NCBI GenBank assembly: GCA_050184295.1
Contig: JBFXAM010000023.1
Coordinates: 1-51,172 of the forward strand
Origin: JBFXAM01 sp050184295
GTDB lineage: Bacteria > Planctomycetota > Phycisphaerae > UBA1845 > Fen-1342
Reading direction: 5' to 3'
DNA length: 51,172 bases
A program made the position numbers and the translations under genes. The notes beneath the pieces were generated by a model. The model saw nothing but the letters and a program-made list of their open reading frames with translations, made no database searches and was not told the origin of the DNA. Numbering within the stretch: position 1 is the stretch's first letter; each line of letters begins with the position of its first letter. This document shows positions 9,468 through 17,478 of the stretch, piece by piece.

Positions 9468-10184
9468 ATGTCGCACCGCCCCACGATGTACCAATCGCCG
9501 GAAATCGCCAAGCTGGTCGAGCGCCAGTTGCGCAACGTCGAGCTGCTCCGCACCACGGAACCGCATAGCGAAACCCACGCCACGCGACCCCCGGTTCGCG
9601 ACTTCGTCGCGATCTCGCGGCAAGTCGCGTCCGGCGGCCGGCGGATCGCGTGCCTGGTCGCCGAACGGTTGGGCTGGCCCGTCTTCGACGCGCAGATTCT
9701 CCAGCACATGGCGGGCGACGACGAGGTGCGGCGCGAGCTGTATGCCCATCTGGACGAGCGCGACCAGACGTGGATCGCGGACATGCTCGGTTGGCTCGTG
9801 CAGGGTGAACTCCGCCAGCATGATTACTTTCATCGGCTCACGCAGACGGTGCTGGCGCTCGCGCGCCAGAGCAGCGGCGTGTTCGTCGGCCGCGGCGCCG
9901 ACCTGATTCTGCCGCGGCAGATCGGGCTGCGCGTGCGGATCGTCGCCCCCGCCGAGCTGCGGCTGCGGTTCTACATCGAGCAGACCGGGCTCGATCCGAA
10001 GCAGGCGCGGGTGGAGATGAACCGGCTGGAGGAGCAGCGGATCGCGTTTGTGAAACACCATTTCCGCCGCGACCCCGAGGACGCGACGCGCTACGATCTG
10101 ACGCTTTGTCTGGAGCATTACTCGCCCGAGCAGGCGGTCGACATCATCTTCGCGGCGATGAAGGCGCGCGGCGGGGCGAGGTGA
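9468..10184 (+). CDS. Cytidylate kinase-like family protein
   Basis: A 238-residue protein starting at the ATG at 9468, seven bases after CTGGAGG. It matches the cytidylate-kinase-like family (Cytidylate_kin2): residues about 44-70 read FVAISRQVASGGRRIACLVAERLGWPVFDAQIL, in which S-R-x-x-x-S-G-G is the degenerate P-loop. GVFVGRGADLIL lies near residue 143, followed by a C-terminal RRDPEDATRYDLTL block. Family members are predicted nucleotide kinases; none has a firm substrate. The first 35 residues are a planctomycete-type leader. It is convergent with the ESCRT-like operon. Confidence 0.82.
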   Translation: MSHRPTMYQSPEIAKLVERQLRNVELLRTTEPHSETHATRPPVRDFVAISRQVASGGRRIACLVAERLGWPVFDAQILQHMAGDDEVRRELYAHLDERDQTWIADMLGWLVQGELRQHDYFHRLTQTVLALARQSSGVFVGRGADLILPRQIGLRVRIVAPAELRLRFYIEQTGLDPKQARVEMNRLEEQRIAFVKHHFRRDPEDATRYDLTLCLEHYSPEQAVDIIFAAMKARGGAR

Positions 10185-10382
10185 GCGCGTCGCCGACGGA
10201 TCGCCGCGAGTCGCGCTCCGCACACGCCGGGGCGAGACTGCGGCGAGGGAACGTTGACGCGCCGGGTGGTTCCGGCCCGCGAGGCTACGATCAACCGGCG
10301 TGGCACGTCGAAACTCGATGTCGGCGCATCGGGCGCGTCCCCCGGCGTGCATCCCGCTCGGCGCCGCCCACCGTCCGCGCGA

Positions 10383-12230
10383 CTACGTTGGCTCGGCCGG
10401 CTGCGTCACCAGGCACGCATCCTGCACCGTGCTGCCCACCAGTCGTGCGAGTGGGGCTTCGCGCGGGGTCTCGTCGGGCTGATCGCTGGTGAGGATCAGC
10501 AGGCGGTCGCGCAGGTCGTTCAGCGCGACGAGCGCGTCGTCGGCGGCCCAGGCCCGCCGCACGGGGCTGCGCACGTGCATGAGCCGGAGCGCCATGCCTT
10601 CGGCAGGGTAGACGCCGACAATCCCTTCGCGGCCGGCGGGCACAACGACTTCGACGACATCGCTCCAGCGGCGGACGGCCAGCGAATCGATCGGCTCATA
10701 GGTGCGGTGGAGCACCTCCCAAACATCCTGCGACGCGTCGAGCGTGTCGCGCAGCAGAAAGCCCGTGTCCGTGCCGACGTAGACGTGCGCGTCGAGCACG
10801 CCGAGCGAGTCGATCACCGCGCCGCCGGTGTCGAGCGAGCGCACGCGCGCGCCGGTTTCGTCGAAGAGCTGCACGCTGCTGTCGACGGCGACCGCGAAAC
10901 CGCCTTGGGGCAGCGCGGTCGCGCAGCGGATCGTCGTCGAGCGTCCGCTGAGCGAGCGCAGCTCGGTGCTGTACGCGGGCGACACCGGCGTCGAAAAGCG
11001 CGAGGAGCCGACCGTGCGTTCCAGGCGCGCCTCCGCGGCGCTCTGCGGCGAGAGGACGCAGCGTGGATCGGCGGCTCCATCGAGCGCCCACGACCACACC
11101 CCGAGCTGCGAGTGCGACGCGATCAGCCGACCGCCGCTGAGGCACGCGCCGTTGAAGCCGGTGCGCGGCAGGTCGTCGGTCGGTGCGCTGAGTTCCGCGA
11201 GGACTTCGCCGGTCCGGGCCGCGACGAGCCACACCCCGCGGGCCGCACCGATCGCAAGCGCGTCGCGAGGAGCGAGATAGCGGACGCTGCGGAGCCCGCC
11301 GAGGTGTGGAGCGAGCGCGACGCGCCGGGCAAGGCGCGCGGGCTGCCGCGGATCAACCCAGACACAGACTTCGCCGAGGACGGCGGCGATGAGCGCGACC
11401 GTTTCGCGGTCGGGCGTGACGCGCCAGAGGTTTTCGAGCAGCCGGCCGCGCTCGGTGGGGGTGAGTGCGGGCAGCAGCTCGTGCCAGCGGCGTGCGTCGT
11501 CGTCCGCGGCGGCGGCGCGGAGTTTTTCGAAGAGGTCGCTGACGGCGGTGAGGCGGCGTCGGGCGGCGGCGAGCGCGGCCTGCTCGACGAGTTCGCGCGC
11601 CTGGATGCGCTCCAGGCGCTGCGTCGCGTCGCGTTCCAGCGCTTCGCGCCGCGCCAGCGTGTCGCTCGCGACGCGCAGGGTCGTGACGCCTTCGAACGAC
11701 AGCCCCGACTCGAACAACCAGCGTTGCAGCGCGGATCGCAGCGCGCTCTCGAACGCGGCGCGCGGTTCGCCGTGCACGAGCGTGGCGGCGGTGTTCTCGC
11801 GCACAAACGCGCGCAGCGCCGGCTCGGCGCCGCCCGCGCGGCAGCGCTGTGCGAGCTGCGCGTCCCGAAGCTCCGCTTCACCGCGCAGCATCCCGCCGAA
11901 GGCGGCGAGTTCGTCGTCGCGCGTGCCGGCGGCCAGGCGGATTTCGGCCGTCGCGCGGACGGAGTTTCCATCGGCGGAGCTCTGTCCCGTGAGTTCGAGG
12001 CGAACGGATAGCGGGCGACGGCGGACGAAGAGAAGGACGTCGTCAGCGACGGGGTGCGGATCTTCGCCGGCGGGCGCGACGCGGCGCCTTCCGTCGGGTG
12101 ACGTGATCAGCGCGATCCATGAATCGGGGACGCGCGCGCCAGCGCGCAGCCCGCGCGGCCACTCGTCGGCGGGCGCGCGCAGTGCGACGAGGGCGGCATC
12201 GGCGAGGCGCGAAAGCAGGTCGCTGGGCAT
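10383..12230 (-). CDS. SPFH/band-7-like protein with C-terminal beta-propeller
   Basis: A 615-residue soluble protein, probably the last gene of the 10.4-19.0 kb operon. The ATG at 12230 follows AGAGGTG. Residues about 35-240 read like an SPFH (prohibitin/stomatin) domain: IALITSPDGRRR, VLLFVRRRPLSVRLE, a strand with SxDG and V-x-A-x-A-E-I-R-L, then FESALRSALQRW, GVTTLRVASDTLARREALE and a long basic/acidic helix to about 250. Residues about 310-600 contain repeated beta-strand blocks (GVWLVAARTGEVLAEL, GVWSWALDG, VQLFDETGARVRSLDT, YVGTDTGFLLRD), consistent with a WD40-like propeller. SPFH proteins scaffold membranes. Neither domain was confirmed by a search. No signal peptide is seen. Confidence 0.5.
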   Translation of the reverse strand: MPSDLLSRLADAALVALRAPADEWPRGLRAGARVPDSWIALITSPDGRRRVAPAGEDPHPVADDVLLFVRRRPLSVRLELTGQSSADGNSVRATAEIRLAAGTRDDELAAFGGMLRGEAELRDAQLAQRCRAGGAEPALRAFVRENTAATLVHGEPRAAFESALRSALQRWLFESGLSFEGVTTLRVASDTLARREALERDATQRLERIQARELVEQAALAAARRRLTAVSDLFEKLRAAAADDDARRWHELLPALTPTERGRLLENLWRVTPDRETVALIAAVLGEVCVWVDPRQPARLARRVALAPHLGGLRSVRYLAPRDALAIGAARGVWLVAARTGEVLAELSAPTDDLPRTGFNGACLSGGRLIASHSQLGVWSWALDGAADPRCVLSPQSAAEARLERTVGSSRFSTPVSPAYSTELRSLSGRSTTIRCATALPQGGFAVAVDSSVQLFDETGARVRSLDTGGAVIDSLGVLDAHVYVGTDTGFLLRDTLDASQDVWEVLHRTYEPIDSLAVRRWSDVVEVVVPAGREGIVGVYPAEGMALRLMHVRSPVRRAWAADDALVALNDLRDRLLILTSDQPDETPREAPLARLVGSTVQDACLVTQPAEPT

Positions 12231-12352
12231 AAGGCACCTCTGTATCGCGGCGGCGCGCCCGCGTGCGCCGACGGCCGCGCGGGCTGGTTCCTGCGGGCGG
12301 CGCGTGGCGAGCGGCGCGCCCGGTTCGATGCGGCGTCCGCGCCGCGCGTCGA

Positions 12353-13477
12353 TCAGTTTGCGGCGGCCCAGGCGTCGTAGCGCGCGAGCTCCTTGGGATT
12401 CACCGACGCGGGCGTCTCGGCGATCACCGCGAGCAGGTCGCCCATGTGAATGTTACGCGCGTCGGCGCCTTCGACGGTCGCGAGAAACACGCGGCTGGCC
12501 GCCCGGTCGCAGATGGCGCGGATGTCGGCGCCGCTGTAGCCGGCCGTTTTCTCGACGAGCAGCTCCAGGTGTACGTCGTCCGCAAGCGGACGTTTCGCGA
12601 GATAAACCTCGAAGAGCCGGAAGCGCGCCACGGGATCGGGCAGCGGCACGTAGATTTTCGCGTCGAAGCGTCCCGGCCGCAGCACGGCGGGGTCGAGGCT
12701 CCACGGCTCATTGGTGGCTCCGAGAAAGAGCATGGCCCGACCGGCGTTGCGGTCAAAGCCCTCCAGCTCCTGGAGAATCTGCGGCACCACGCGCTGCATG
12801 ACGGTCGAGTCGTTCGAGCGGCGGCGCGGCACAAGCGCCTCGATCTCGTCGATGAAGACGACACTGCGCGGTTCGCGCTTGGCGGCGTCGAAGAGCCGGC
12901 GCACGTTCTGCTCGGCTTCGCCGACCCACTTGCTCATCATCTGCGCCGGGCTGACGACGAAGATGGTCGCGTCGAGCTCGGTCGCGATCGCTTTGGCGAT
13001 CATGGTCTTGCCCGTTCCCGGCGGTCCGAACAGCAGCACGCCGCCGCCCACGTCGACGCCATAGCGCAGTGCGAGTTCGGGATGCTGAAACGGGTAGATC
13101 ATCTTGAGGCGGATTTCGTCCTTGACGTCTTCGAGGCCGGCGACGTCGGAGAAGCGGATGGTCGGGCGCTCACGGACGATCCAGTCGTCCGACTTGGCCT
13201 CCTCGCTCTCGTCCTCGCGCGCCCGGTCGCGCAGCTTGCCGCCGGCGCCGGGCGCGGCGCGTCCGCGGCGTTCGCAGTCCTTGGCGAGTGCGAGCAGCTC
13301 GCGCACGTAACCTTCCTGCTCGGCGCGTTGCTGCGCGTCGGGGTTGGCCTCGGCGATTTCGAGCATGCACTCGGCGGCCTGAAGCAGATACGGCCGGGCC
13401 GCGACGGCGTCGCCTTCGCGCAACGCGGCGAGGCCCTTGTCCTTGAGACGGGCGAAGGTGGTGTAGGTTGCGGGCAT
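12353..13477 (-). CDS. Vps4-like AAA+ ATPase with N-terminal MIT-like domain
   Basis: A 374-residue ATPase starting at the ATG at 13477. Residues 1-75 form a three-helix MIT- or TPR-like domain (ARLKDKGLAALREGD, AECMLEIAEANPD, YVRELLALAKDCERRG). A linker of about 30 residues leads to one AAA+ module: Walker A GPPGTGKT (151-158), pore loop SKWVGEAE (W184), Walker B VVFIDE (206-211), sensor-1 LGATNEP (N256), arginine finger RPGRFD (267-272), IYVPLPDPVAR and GYSGADI. The MIT-linker-single-AAA layout, the W-V-G pore loop and the IYVPLP motif are those of Vps4, katanin and spastin. RPGRFD is the more general CDC48/FtsH form. It probably remodels the coiled-coil ESCRT-III-like proteins encoded upstream. 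Confidence 0.72.
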   Translation of the reverse strand: MPATYTTFARLKDKGLAALREGDAVAARPYLLQAAECMLEIAEANPDAQQRAEQEGYVRELLALAKDCERRGRAAPGAGGKLRDRAREDESEEAKSDDWIVRERPTIRFSDVAGLEDVKDEIRLKMIYPFQHPELALRYGVDVGGGVLLFGPPGTGKTMIAKAIATELDATIFVVSPAQMMSKWVGEAEQNVRRLFDAAKREPRSVVFIDEIEALVPRRRSNDSTVMQRVVPQILQELEGFDRNAGRAMLFLGATNEPWSLDPAVLRPGRFDAKIYVPLPDPVARFRLFEVYLAKRPLADDVHLELLVEKTAGYSGADIRAICDRAASRVFLATVEGADARNIHMGDLLAVIAETPASVNPKELARYDAWAAAN

Positions 13478-13537
13478 ATTCTCTTGCGTGCCGAAGGATG
13501 AGTGCCGAACGAGGAAAGCGGCGGTTCGGGCGCGCCG

Positions 13538-14146
13538 CTACTCGGCGCCGGGCGCGTCCGTCGCGCTGGCCGGCGGGTCGTCGCGCGCCTCGTGAATCGC
13601 GTTGTACTTGTCCTCCTCCTTCATCTGGTCGAAGCACTGGCGATAGAGGGCCCGCGCGCCGGGTTGCAGTTGCTCCGCGAAGTCCGCGTGGAGCGCGTTC
13701 GCGCGGATCAGCTCGATCACGTCGGCCCAGCCTTTCAGTCGCCAGGTCACGAGCTTGAGCTCGATCAGCCGGGCGAGCGAGGGGACGGGGATGCCGCCGC
13801 GAACCTCGGCTTCGTCCGGATCGGGGAACCGGATGCCGTGCTGCTTCTCGGCGCGGCCGGCGACCTCGCCGGAGATGAGCACATCGAGTGTGACGTTCGA
13901 CTCGCGGTCGCGGAAGCGGCGCGCCCGCCCCGCGACGGGTTCGTAGAACTTTCCGGCACAGCGCGATCGAAAGCGCTCGAGGTCTGCCGGGCGCACGCAT
14001 ACGTCGACATCGCGCGTCATGCGCTCGTAGCGGTGCGCGTTCATGGCCATCGCGCCGATGAAGATGTGCGGGATGCCCGCGTCGTGCAGCCGCTGCTGCA
14101 GGCGGCGCAACGATTCGGGCACCGGTCCGTCCGCGTCGAAGAACAT
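13538..14146 (-). CDS. Nucleotidyltransferase-fold protein (MNT/AbiEii-like)
   Basis: A 202-residue protein. The start ATG at 14146 follows GAGGAGG by five bases, which rules out the in-frame start 31 codons earlier. The sequence has an F(I)GAMAMNAHRYERMTRDVDVCV block, the usual G-x-x-A...R-x-T-x-D-x-D core of DNA polymerase beta-like nucleotidyltransferases, including stand-alone MNT and AbiEii types. Later come VTLDVLISGE and a helical end with LARLIELKLVTWRLKG-x-D-V, also typical (the K-x-x-A-x-x-x-R-x-K-D region). The catalytic D-x-D is present and a third acid in LDVL is plausible. It sits in the middle of the ESCRT-like operon; its role there is unknown. Confidence 0.6.
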   Translation of the reverse strand: MFFDADGPVPESLRRLQQRLHDAGIPHIFIGAMAMNAHRYERMTRDVDVCVRPADLERFRSRCAGKFYEPVAGRARRFRDRESNVTLDVLISGEVAGRAEKQHGIRFPDPDEAEVRGGIPVPSLARLIELKLVTWRLKGWADVIELIRANALHADFAEQLQPGARALYRQCFDQMKEEDKYNAIHEARDDPPASATDAPGAE

Positions 14147-14242
14147 GAGCGCCTCCTCGAAGGGATGCAGCGCGCGCCCCCGCCACGTGCGCCTCGCCGG
14201 CGCCGGCGATCGTCGCGCATGCGGCCCACGGCGGTTCATGGG

Positions 14243-14854
14243 CTACTTCGTCTCCTTTCGCGCGCCTTCAACCTTGAGCGCGTTCAGCTCTGCCCGCAGC
14301 GCGCTCATCTGCTGCGTCTCGCGCGCCTGCTCCACCTGCTCCTCGGCTGCGATCAAGCGATCGATCTCGTCGTCGCTGATCGCCTCGACGCTCGCGGCGG
14401 ACACATCCGCCGCCGCGCCCGTCTCGACCGCGTCGAGGAACATCGTCATTCGCTCCTCCATCGTCTGGCTTTGCGCGAGCGCCTTTTCCCAATCGGTTTG
14501 CGTCTTCACGAGGTCCGTGTCGCCGTACATCTTGCTCACCTCGCGGGCCATCAGGCTCATGGCGTTGGCGAAGTCGGCGGAAGCCTCGGCCTGGCGCTTG
14601 ATCAGCAGCGCGTTTTTCACCGCCAGCAGTTGGCGCTCGAGCAGCTTGCGGATCGTGGCCGTCTTCTTCAGCGAGTTGCGGATGAACTGGTACTGCGCGG
14701 CGTCGCCGATCTGCTTGGCGTGGCGGGCGTTCTTGACGAATTCCTCGCTGAACTTCTGCTGCTCGGCGATCGACTTCTCGATCCGCCGGATGCCCTGGCG
14801 GATCTTGATGTCCTGCTCGATGCGGCGTTCTTCCTTGGACTTGAACAAACCCAT
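14243..14854 (-). CDS. ESCRT-III (Snf7/CHMP)-like coiled-coil protein with C-terminal MIM1-like motif
   Basis: A 203-residue, nearly all-helical protein starting at the ATG at 14854 (MGLFKSKEERR). The layout follows Snf7/CHMP proteins: a short amphipathic M-G-L-F N-anchor, a basic helix 1, a helix 2 with GDAAQYQFIRNSLKK and ATIRKLLERQLLAVKNAL (compare Snf7 GN...AKNALKKKKTIEQLL), a segment AMSLMAREVSKMYGDTDL, WEKALAQSQTMEERMTMFLDAVE, then an acidic region (SDDEID, 160-165) and a C-terminal ALRAELNALK (185-194). The last motif fits the MIM1 pattern xxLxx(R)LxxL(K/R), with Glu where Arg is usual. It could instead be a PspA-type member. It is encoded two genes upstream of the Vps4-like ATPase. 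Confidence 0.62.
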   Translation of the reverse strand: MGLFKSKEERRIEQDIKIRQGIRRIEKSIAEQQKFSEEFVKNARHAKQIGDAAQYQFIRNSLKKTATIRKLLERQLLAVKNALLIKRQAEASADFANAMSLMAREVSKMYGDTDLVKTQTDWEKALAQSQTMEERMTMFLDAVETGAAADVSAASVEAISDDEIDRLIAAEEQVEQARETQQMSALRAELNALKVEGARKETK

Positions 14855-14924
14855 GGTCGTGACCTGTCGGAAGGTGGGATAATGGGAGACGGGGAAAGGG
14901 AACCGTTCCCACATCCCGCGCGAT

Positions 14925-15539
14925 TCACGCCTCGCTCGCTCGCTGCCGTTCGCGCACGCGGCGTTCGGCCTCGTCGAACGCTTCGGTGGAGTCCTTGATC
15001 AGCCCGGCGTCCATGTCGTTCCAGACCTTGAGCAGCTCGGCCGCCGCCGGCGAGATCGCCGCCGCCTCTTCGTCGGCCGCGTGTCCGAGCTGGAGGATTT
15101 CATCGAGCTTCTGCTGGTACATCTCGCTGGTGACGCGGTCGGTCTCGATCAGGCGCTCGATGGTCGCGAGGTCGCCCTCGCGGATGGTGGGGAAAGCGGC
15201 CATGCCGACGCCGGCCCGGGCCGCGCTCTCGCGGAGCATGCGCAGGCGCGCGACGGTGAGCAGCTCCTTGCTGCGGACGTTGAGGTGGCGCGAGATCATG
15301 GTCTGCTCGGTGTGGAGCAGGTCGAACTGCTGTGCGAAGGTGCGTCGGAGCTCCGGGGTTCGCTCTTTGGCGCCCTGTTCGACGACCTTCTGCTTGTCTG
15401 CGGCGAGCTTGCCGACGCGGGCCTGGAGCTGATCGCGGTCCTTTTGCAGGAGCATTTCCTGCGCCCGCAACTCGGCGACGCTCATGGTCGCGAGGCTCTT
15501 GCGCTTCGTCGTCAGCCAGGTGAGAAAGTCCATCAGCAT
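14925..15539 (-). CDS. Coiled-coil protein, second candidate ESCRT-III-like subunit
   Basis: A 204-residue helical protein. The likely start is the ATG at 15539 (MLMDFLTWLTTKRKS); a GTG at 15578 is in frame but lacks a ribosome binding site. The N-terminus is a short hydrophobic amphipathic stretch with a Trp, followed by basic residues, as in membrane-binding ESCRT-III anchors. A long helical hairpin follows (residues about 22-100), then REGDLATIERLIETDR and EMYQQKLDEILQLGHAADEE, similar in order to helices 3-5 of ESCRT-III. No MIM1-like motif was found; ELLKVWNDMD near residues 167-176 is the closest hydrophobic C-terminal helix. Placement between two related genes is the main support. Confidence 0.45.
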   Translation of the reverse strand: MLMDFLTWLTTKRKSLATMSVAELRAQEMLLQKDRDQLQARVGKLAADKQKVVEQGAKERTPELRRTFAQQFDLLHTEQTMISRHLNVRSKELLTVARLRMLRESAARAGVGMAAFPTIREGDLATIERLIETDRVTSEMYQQKLDEILQLGHAADEEAAAISPAAAELLKVWNDMDAGLIKDSTEAFDEAERRVRERQRASEA

Positions 15540-15713
15540 GAGCGGCTCGTGTCCTGTCTGTTCAGGCAAGTAAGTCACCGCCGAGACCGACCCGACCGAA
15601 TCCCCCGCGACGGCTCACAGGACATTCGCGAGCGTCGCGGCGATGCGCGGGAACGCGGCCGCGTTGCCGCCGGGGGCTCGGATCAGTCGTCGCGTCCCGC
15701 GCCGCACGAGACA

Positions 15714-17186
15714 TTATCCCGCTTCCGGCCGGGCCTTGCTCTTCTCGGTTGGAGACGCCGCGCTCGTCGGCGCCGCGGGCGCGCGCGAGGCACTCGTCGC
15801 GGCGCGCGACGCGCTGTCCGGGGCGCTCGCGGCGGGAGCCGGGGCGGCGCTGGGGCGCTTCGAGGCCGGTTCGGCTGTTTCGCCGAGCGCGCGCACTTCC
15901 GCCCACAACGCGTCGTCCTCCGCGCTCGACAGCGGCGACGCCGCCGTCGCGCGTACGCCGCGGGCGAAGTCGGCGTCGGTGGCGAGTTCGCTGGTGACGG
16001 CCTCGGCCTCGGCGGCCTGCTGGGCGATCTGCTCGCGCGTGGGCAGGCCGGTGCGATCGCCGACGGCCCGGATGCTCAGGTTGTGAATCTGGGTGCCGAG
16101 GATGTCGATCTTGTTCGAGTACGCCTGCGCCATGGCGCGCTGTTCGCTCAGCGCTCCGCGGACGCGTTTGAGCGTGGCGACGACCTGCGCCCGCTCGGCG
16201 TCGTTGGTCGCGTTGCGGGCGCGCTCGAGCGCGCTGGATTCCTCGCGCGCCAGCAATTCGACCTTCTGATCGACCTCCTGACGCTGCTGCTCGAGCCGCA
16301 CGCGCTGCAGCGTCATGCCGCGAATCAGCTCCGCGGGCGTCGGCTTGAGCCGCAGCAGTCGGCGAATGCGGGTCCACACGCTCATCGGGCGGCCTTCTTC
16401 CACGAGCGGCGCGCGGCAGACGTGGGTGACGCCGTTGTGCACGGTCGTCATCAGCCTCGGCGTCGCGCGACAGGCGCGATGGACGAGGGCGGCGGTCTGC
16501 TCGCGCGCGAGCCCGAGCTTTTCGGCGAGGGTCGTGAGCGGGACGCCGGCGGCGTCGAGCTCGACGGCGCTCTGCTCCAGATGATACATCAGCCGGCGAA
16601 GCTGCTCGTCGCCGCTCTCAAAATCGAAGAGCTTCGCCCACGCGGATTTTCGCAGGCTGTCCGGTAAATCCAGCGTCCACCCGCCATCGGCGCGCCCGCC
16701 CATGAGGATCAGCGACGGCCCGTCGCGTCCGCCGACCAGCGCCCGCGCCGCGTCGCTGAAACCCGTCGGGCTCGCCAGAACCACCGCGGTCGGACGCCGA
16801 TCGCGCGGCAGCAGGTCATAGCGCGCCAACGCGTCGAGCACCTCTTCGCGGCCGACGGGACCGACGGGTTCGCCGCGCACGAGCGCGTCGGTCGCGGCCA
16901 GCACCTGCGCCCGTAGTCGTCCGACGCCACGCCGAAGGAGTCCGCCGAGCAGGTTGCGCTGAAAGCGGGCTTCGAGCGTTCGAGTTCCGGGCAGGCGGTC
17001 GAGCCACTGTCGGTCGTAGACCTGCAAGCGCGCGAGCGTGGCGCGGACCGTGTCCACGCCGTCGGGCAGCGAGTCGAAGACAACGGCGTCCGCGGGAATG
17101 CCGCGCCGCAGCAGCGCCAGGGCGCGCTGGCGCAGCTGGCCGAGGAAGTGATCCTCGAACTGCCGCTGGCGGGCACACTCATCCAT
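15714..17186 (-). CDS. Winged-helix plus ESCRT-III-like coiled-coil protein (CHMP7-like layout)
   Basis: A 490-residue protein. The ATG at 17186 overlaps the stop of the upstream zinc-ribbon gene by eight bases, which suggests translational coupling. Residues 1-190 are an unassigned alpha/beta domain (VVLASPTGFSDAARALV, LILMGG). Residues about 200-260 look like a winged helix (QLRRLMYHLEQSAVELDAAG, LTTLAEKLGLAREQTAALV). From residue 268 a basic amphipathic start (VWTRIRRLLRLKPTPAELIRG) opens a long ESCRT-III/PspA-like helical hairpin to about 410. DDALWAEVRALG (424-435) repeats the MIM1-like motif of the 14243 gene. The tail (436-490) is Ala/Pro/Ser-rich. Winged helix followed by ESCRT-III is the order in eukaryotic CHMP7. 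Confidence 0.5.
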   Translation of the reverse strand: MDECARQRQFEDHFLGQLRQRALALLRRGIPADAVVFDSLPDGVDTVRATLARLQVYDRQWLDRLPGTRTLEARFQRNLLGGLLRRGVGRLRAQVLAATDALVRGEPVGPVGREEVLDALARYDLLPRDRRPTAVVLASPTGFSDAARALVGGRDGPSLILMGGRADGGWTLDLPDSLRKSAWAKLFDFESGDEQLRRLMYHLEQSAVELDAAGVPLTTLAEKLGLAREQTAALVHRACRATPRLMTTVHNGVTHVCRAPLVEEGRPMSVWTRIRRLLRLKPTPAELIRGMTLQRVRLEQQRQEVDQKVELLAREESSALERARNATNDAERAQVVATLKRVRGALSEQRAMAQAYSNKIDILGTQIHNLSIRAVGDRTGLPTREQIAQQAAEAEAVTSELATDADFARGVRATAASPLSSAEDDALWAEVRALGETAEPASKRPSAAPAPAASAPDSASRAATSASRAPAAPTSAASPTEKSKARPEAG

Positions 17187-17472
17187 AGGCGTCCACGTCT
17201 TCCGCGCGGAAGCGCGATCCGCAGCGGCCGCAGTATCGCGCGGGGCGCGGATTGGCGTGTCCGCATCCGGCGCGCGCGCAGATTTTCCACGTCGGGTCGC
17301 AGGATCGTCGGTCGCCGCAGCCACCGAGCGACGCGCCGGCGCCGAACAGCGCGCGCAGCACGAACGCGACGAACCGAAACACGAGCGCCACCGCCATCAC
17401 CGTGAAGCCGATCAGGCCCAGAATGAAGAGTCCGCCGATCCAGACGATGAATCCGCCGTCCGCGAGGAGCAT
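17179..17472 (-). CDS. Small membrane protein with C-terminal zinc ribbon
   Basis: A 97-residue protein starting at the ATG at 17472, only six bases after the kinase gene. Residues about 7-45 hold one or two hydrophobic helices (FIVWIGGLFILGLIGFTVMAVA and FRFVAFVLRALFGAG). The C-terminal half is cysteine-rich, with C-x(6)-C...C-x(4)-C...CGRCGSRF, and looks like a cytosolic zinc ribbon. Its stop overlaps the next start (TATGGATGA). It may recruit operon products to the membrane; this is inference from context. No family was recognised. Confidence 0.65.
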   Translation of the reverse strand: MLLADGGFIVWIGGLFILGLIGFTVMAVALVFRFVAFVLRALFGAGASLGGCGDRRSCDPTWKICARAGCGHANPRPARYCGRCGSRFRAEDVDAYG

Positions 17473-17478
17473 GTTTCG

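Noticed and set aside
10254..12011. A 585-residue plus-strand frame opposite the SPFH-like gene
   Set aside because: Composition is typical of an antisense frame; the minus-strand gene has a good start signal and coherent beta-strand repeats.
13538..14239. An AbiEii-type toxin-antitoxin pair
   Set aside because: Only a nucleotidyltransferase-like protein is present; no antitoxin gene of the AbiEi kind is adjacent, and the gene is part of a longer operon.
14243..15539. Annotation of the two coiled-coil proteins as PspA (phage-shock protein A)
   Set aside because: PspA is about 220 residues with a different N-terminal helix and no acidic tail ending in an ALxAELxALK motif, and it is not normally next to a Vps4-like ATPase. 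A distant common origin with PspA is still possible.
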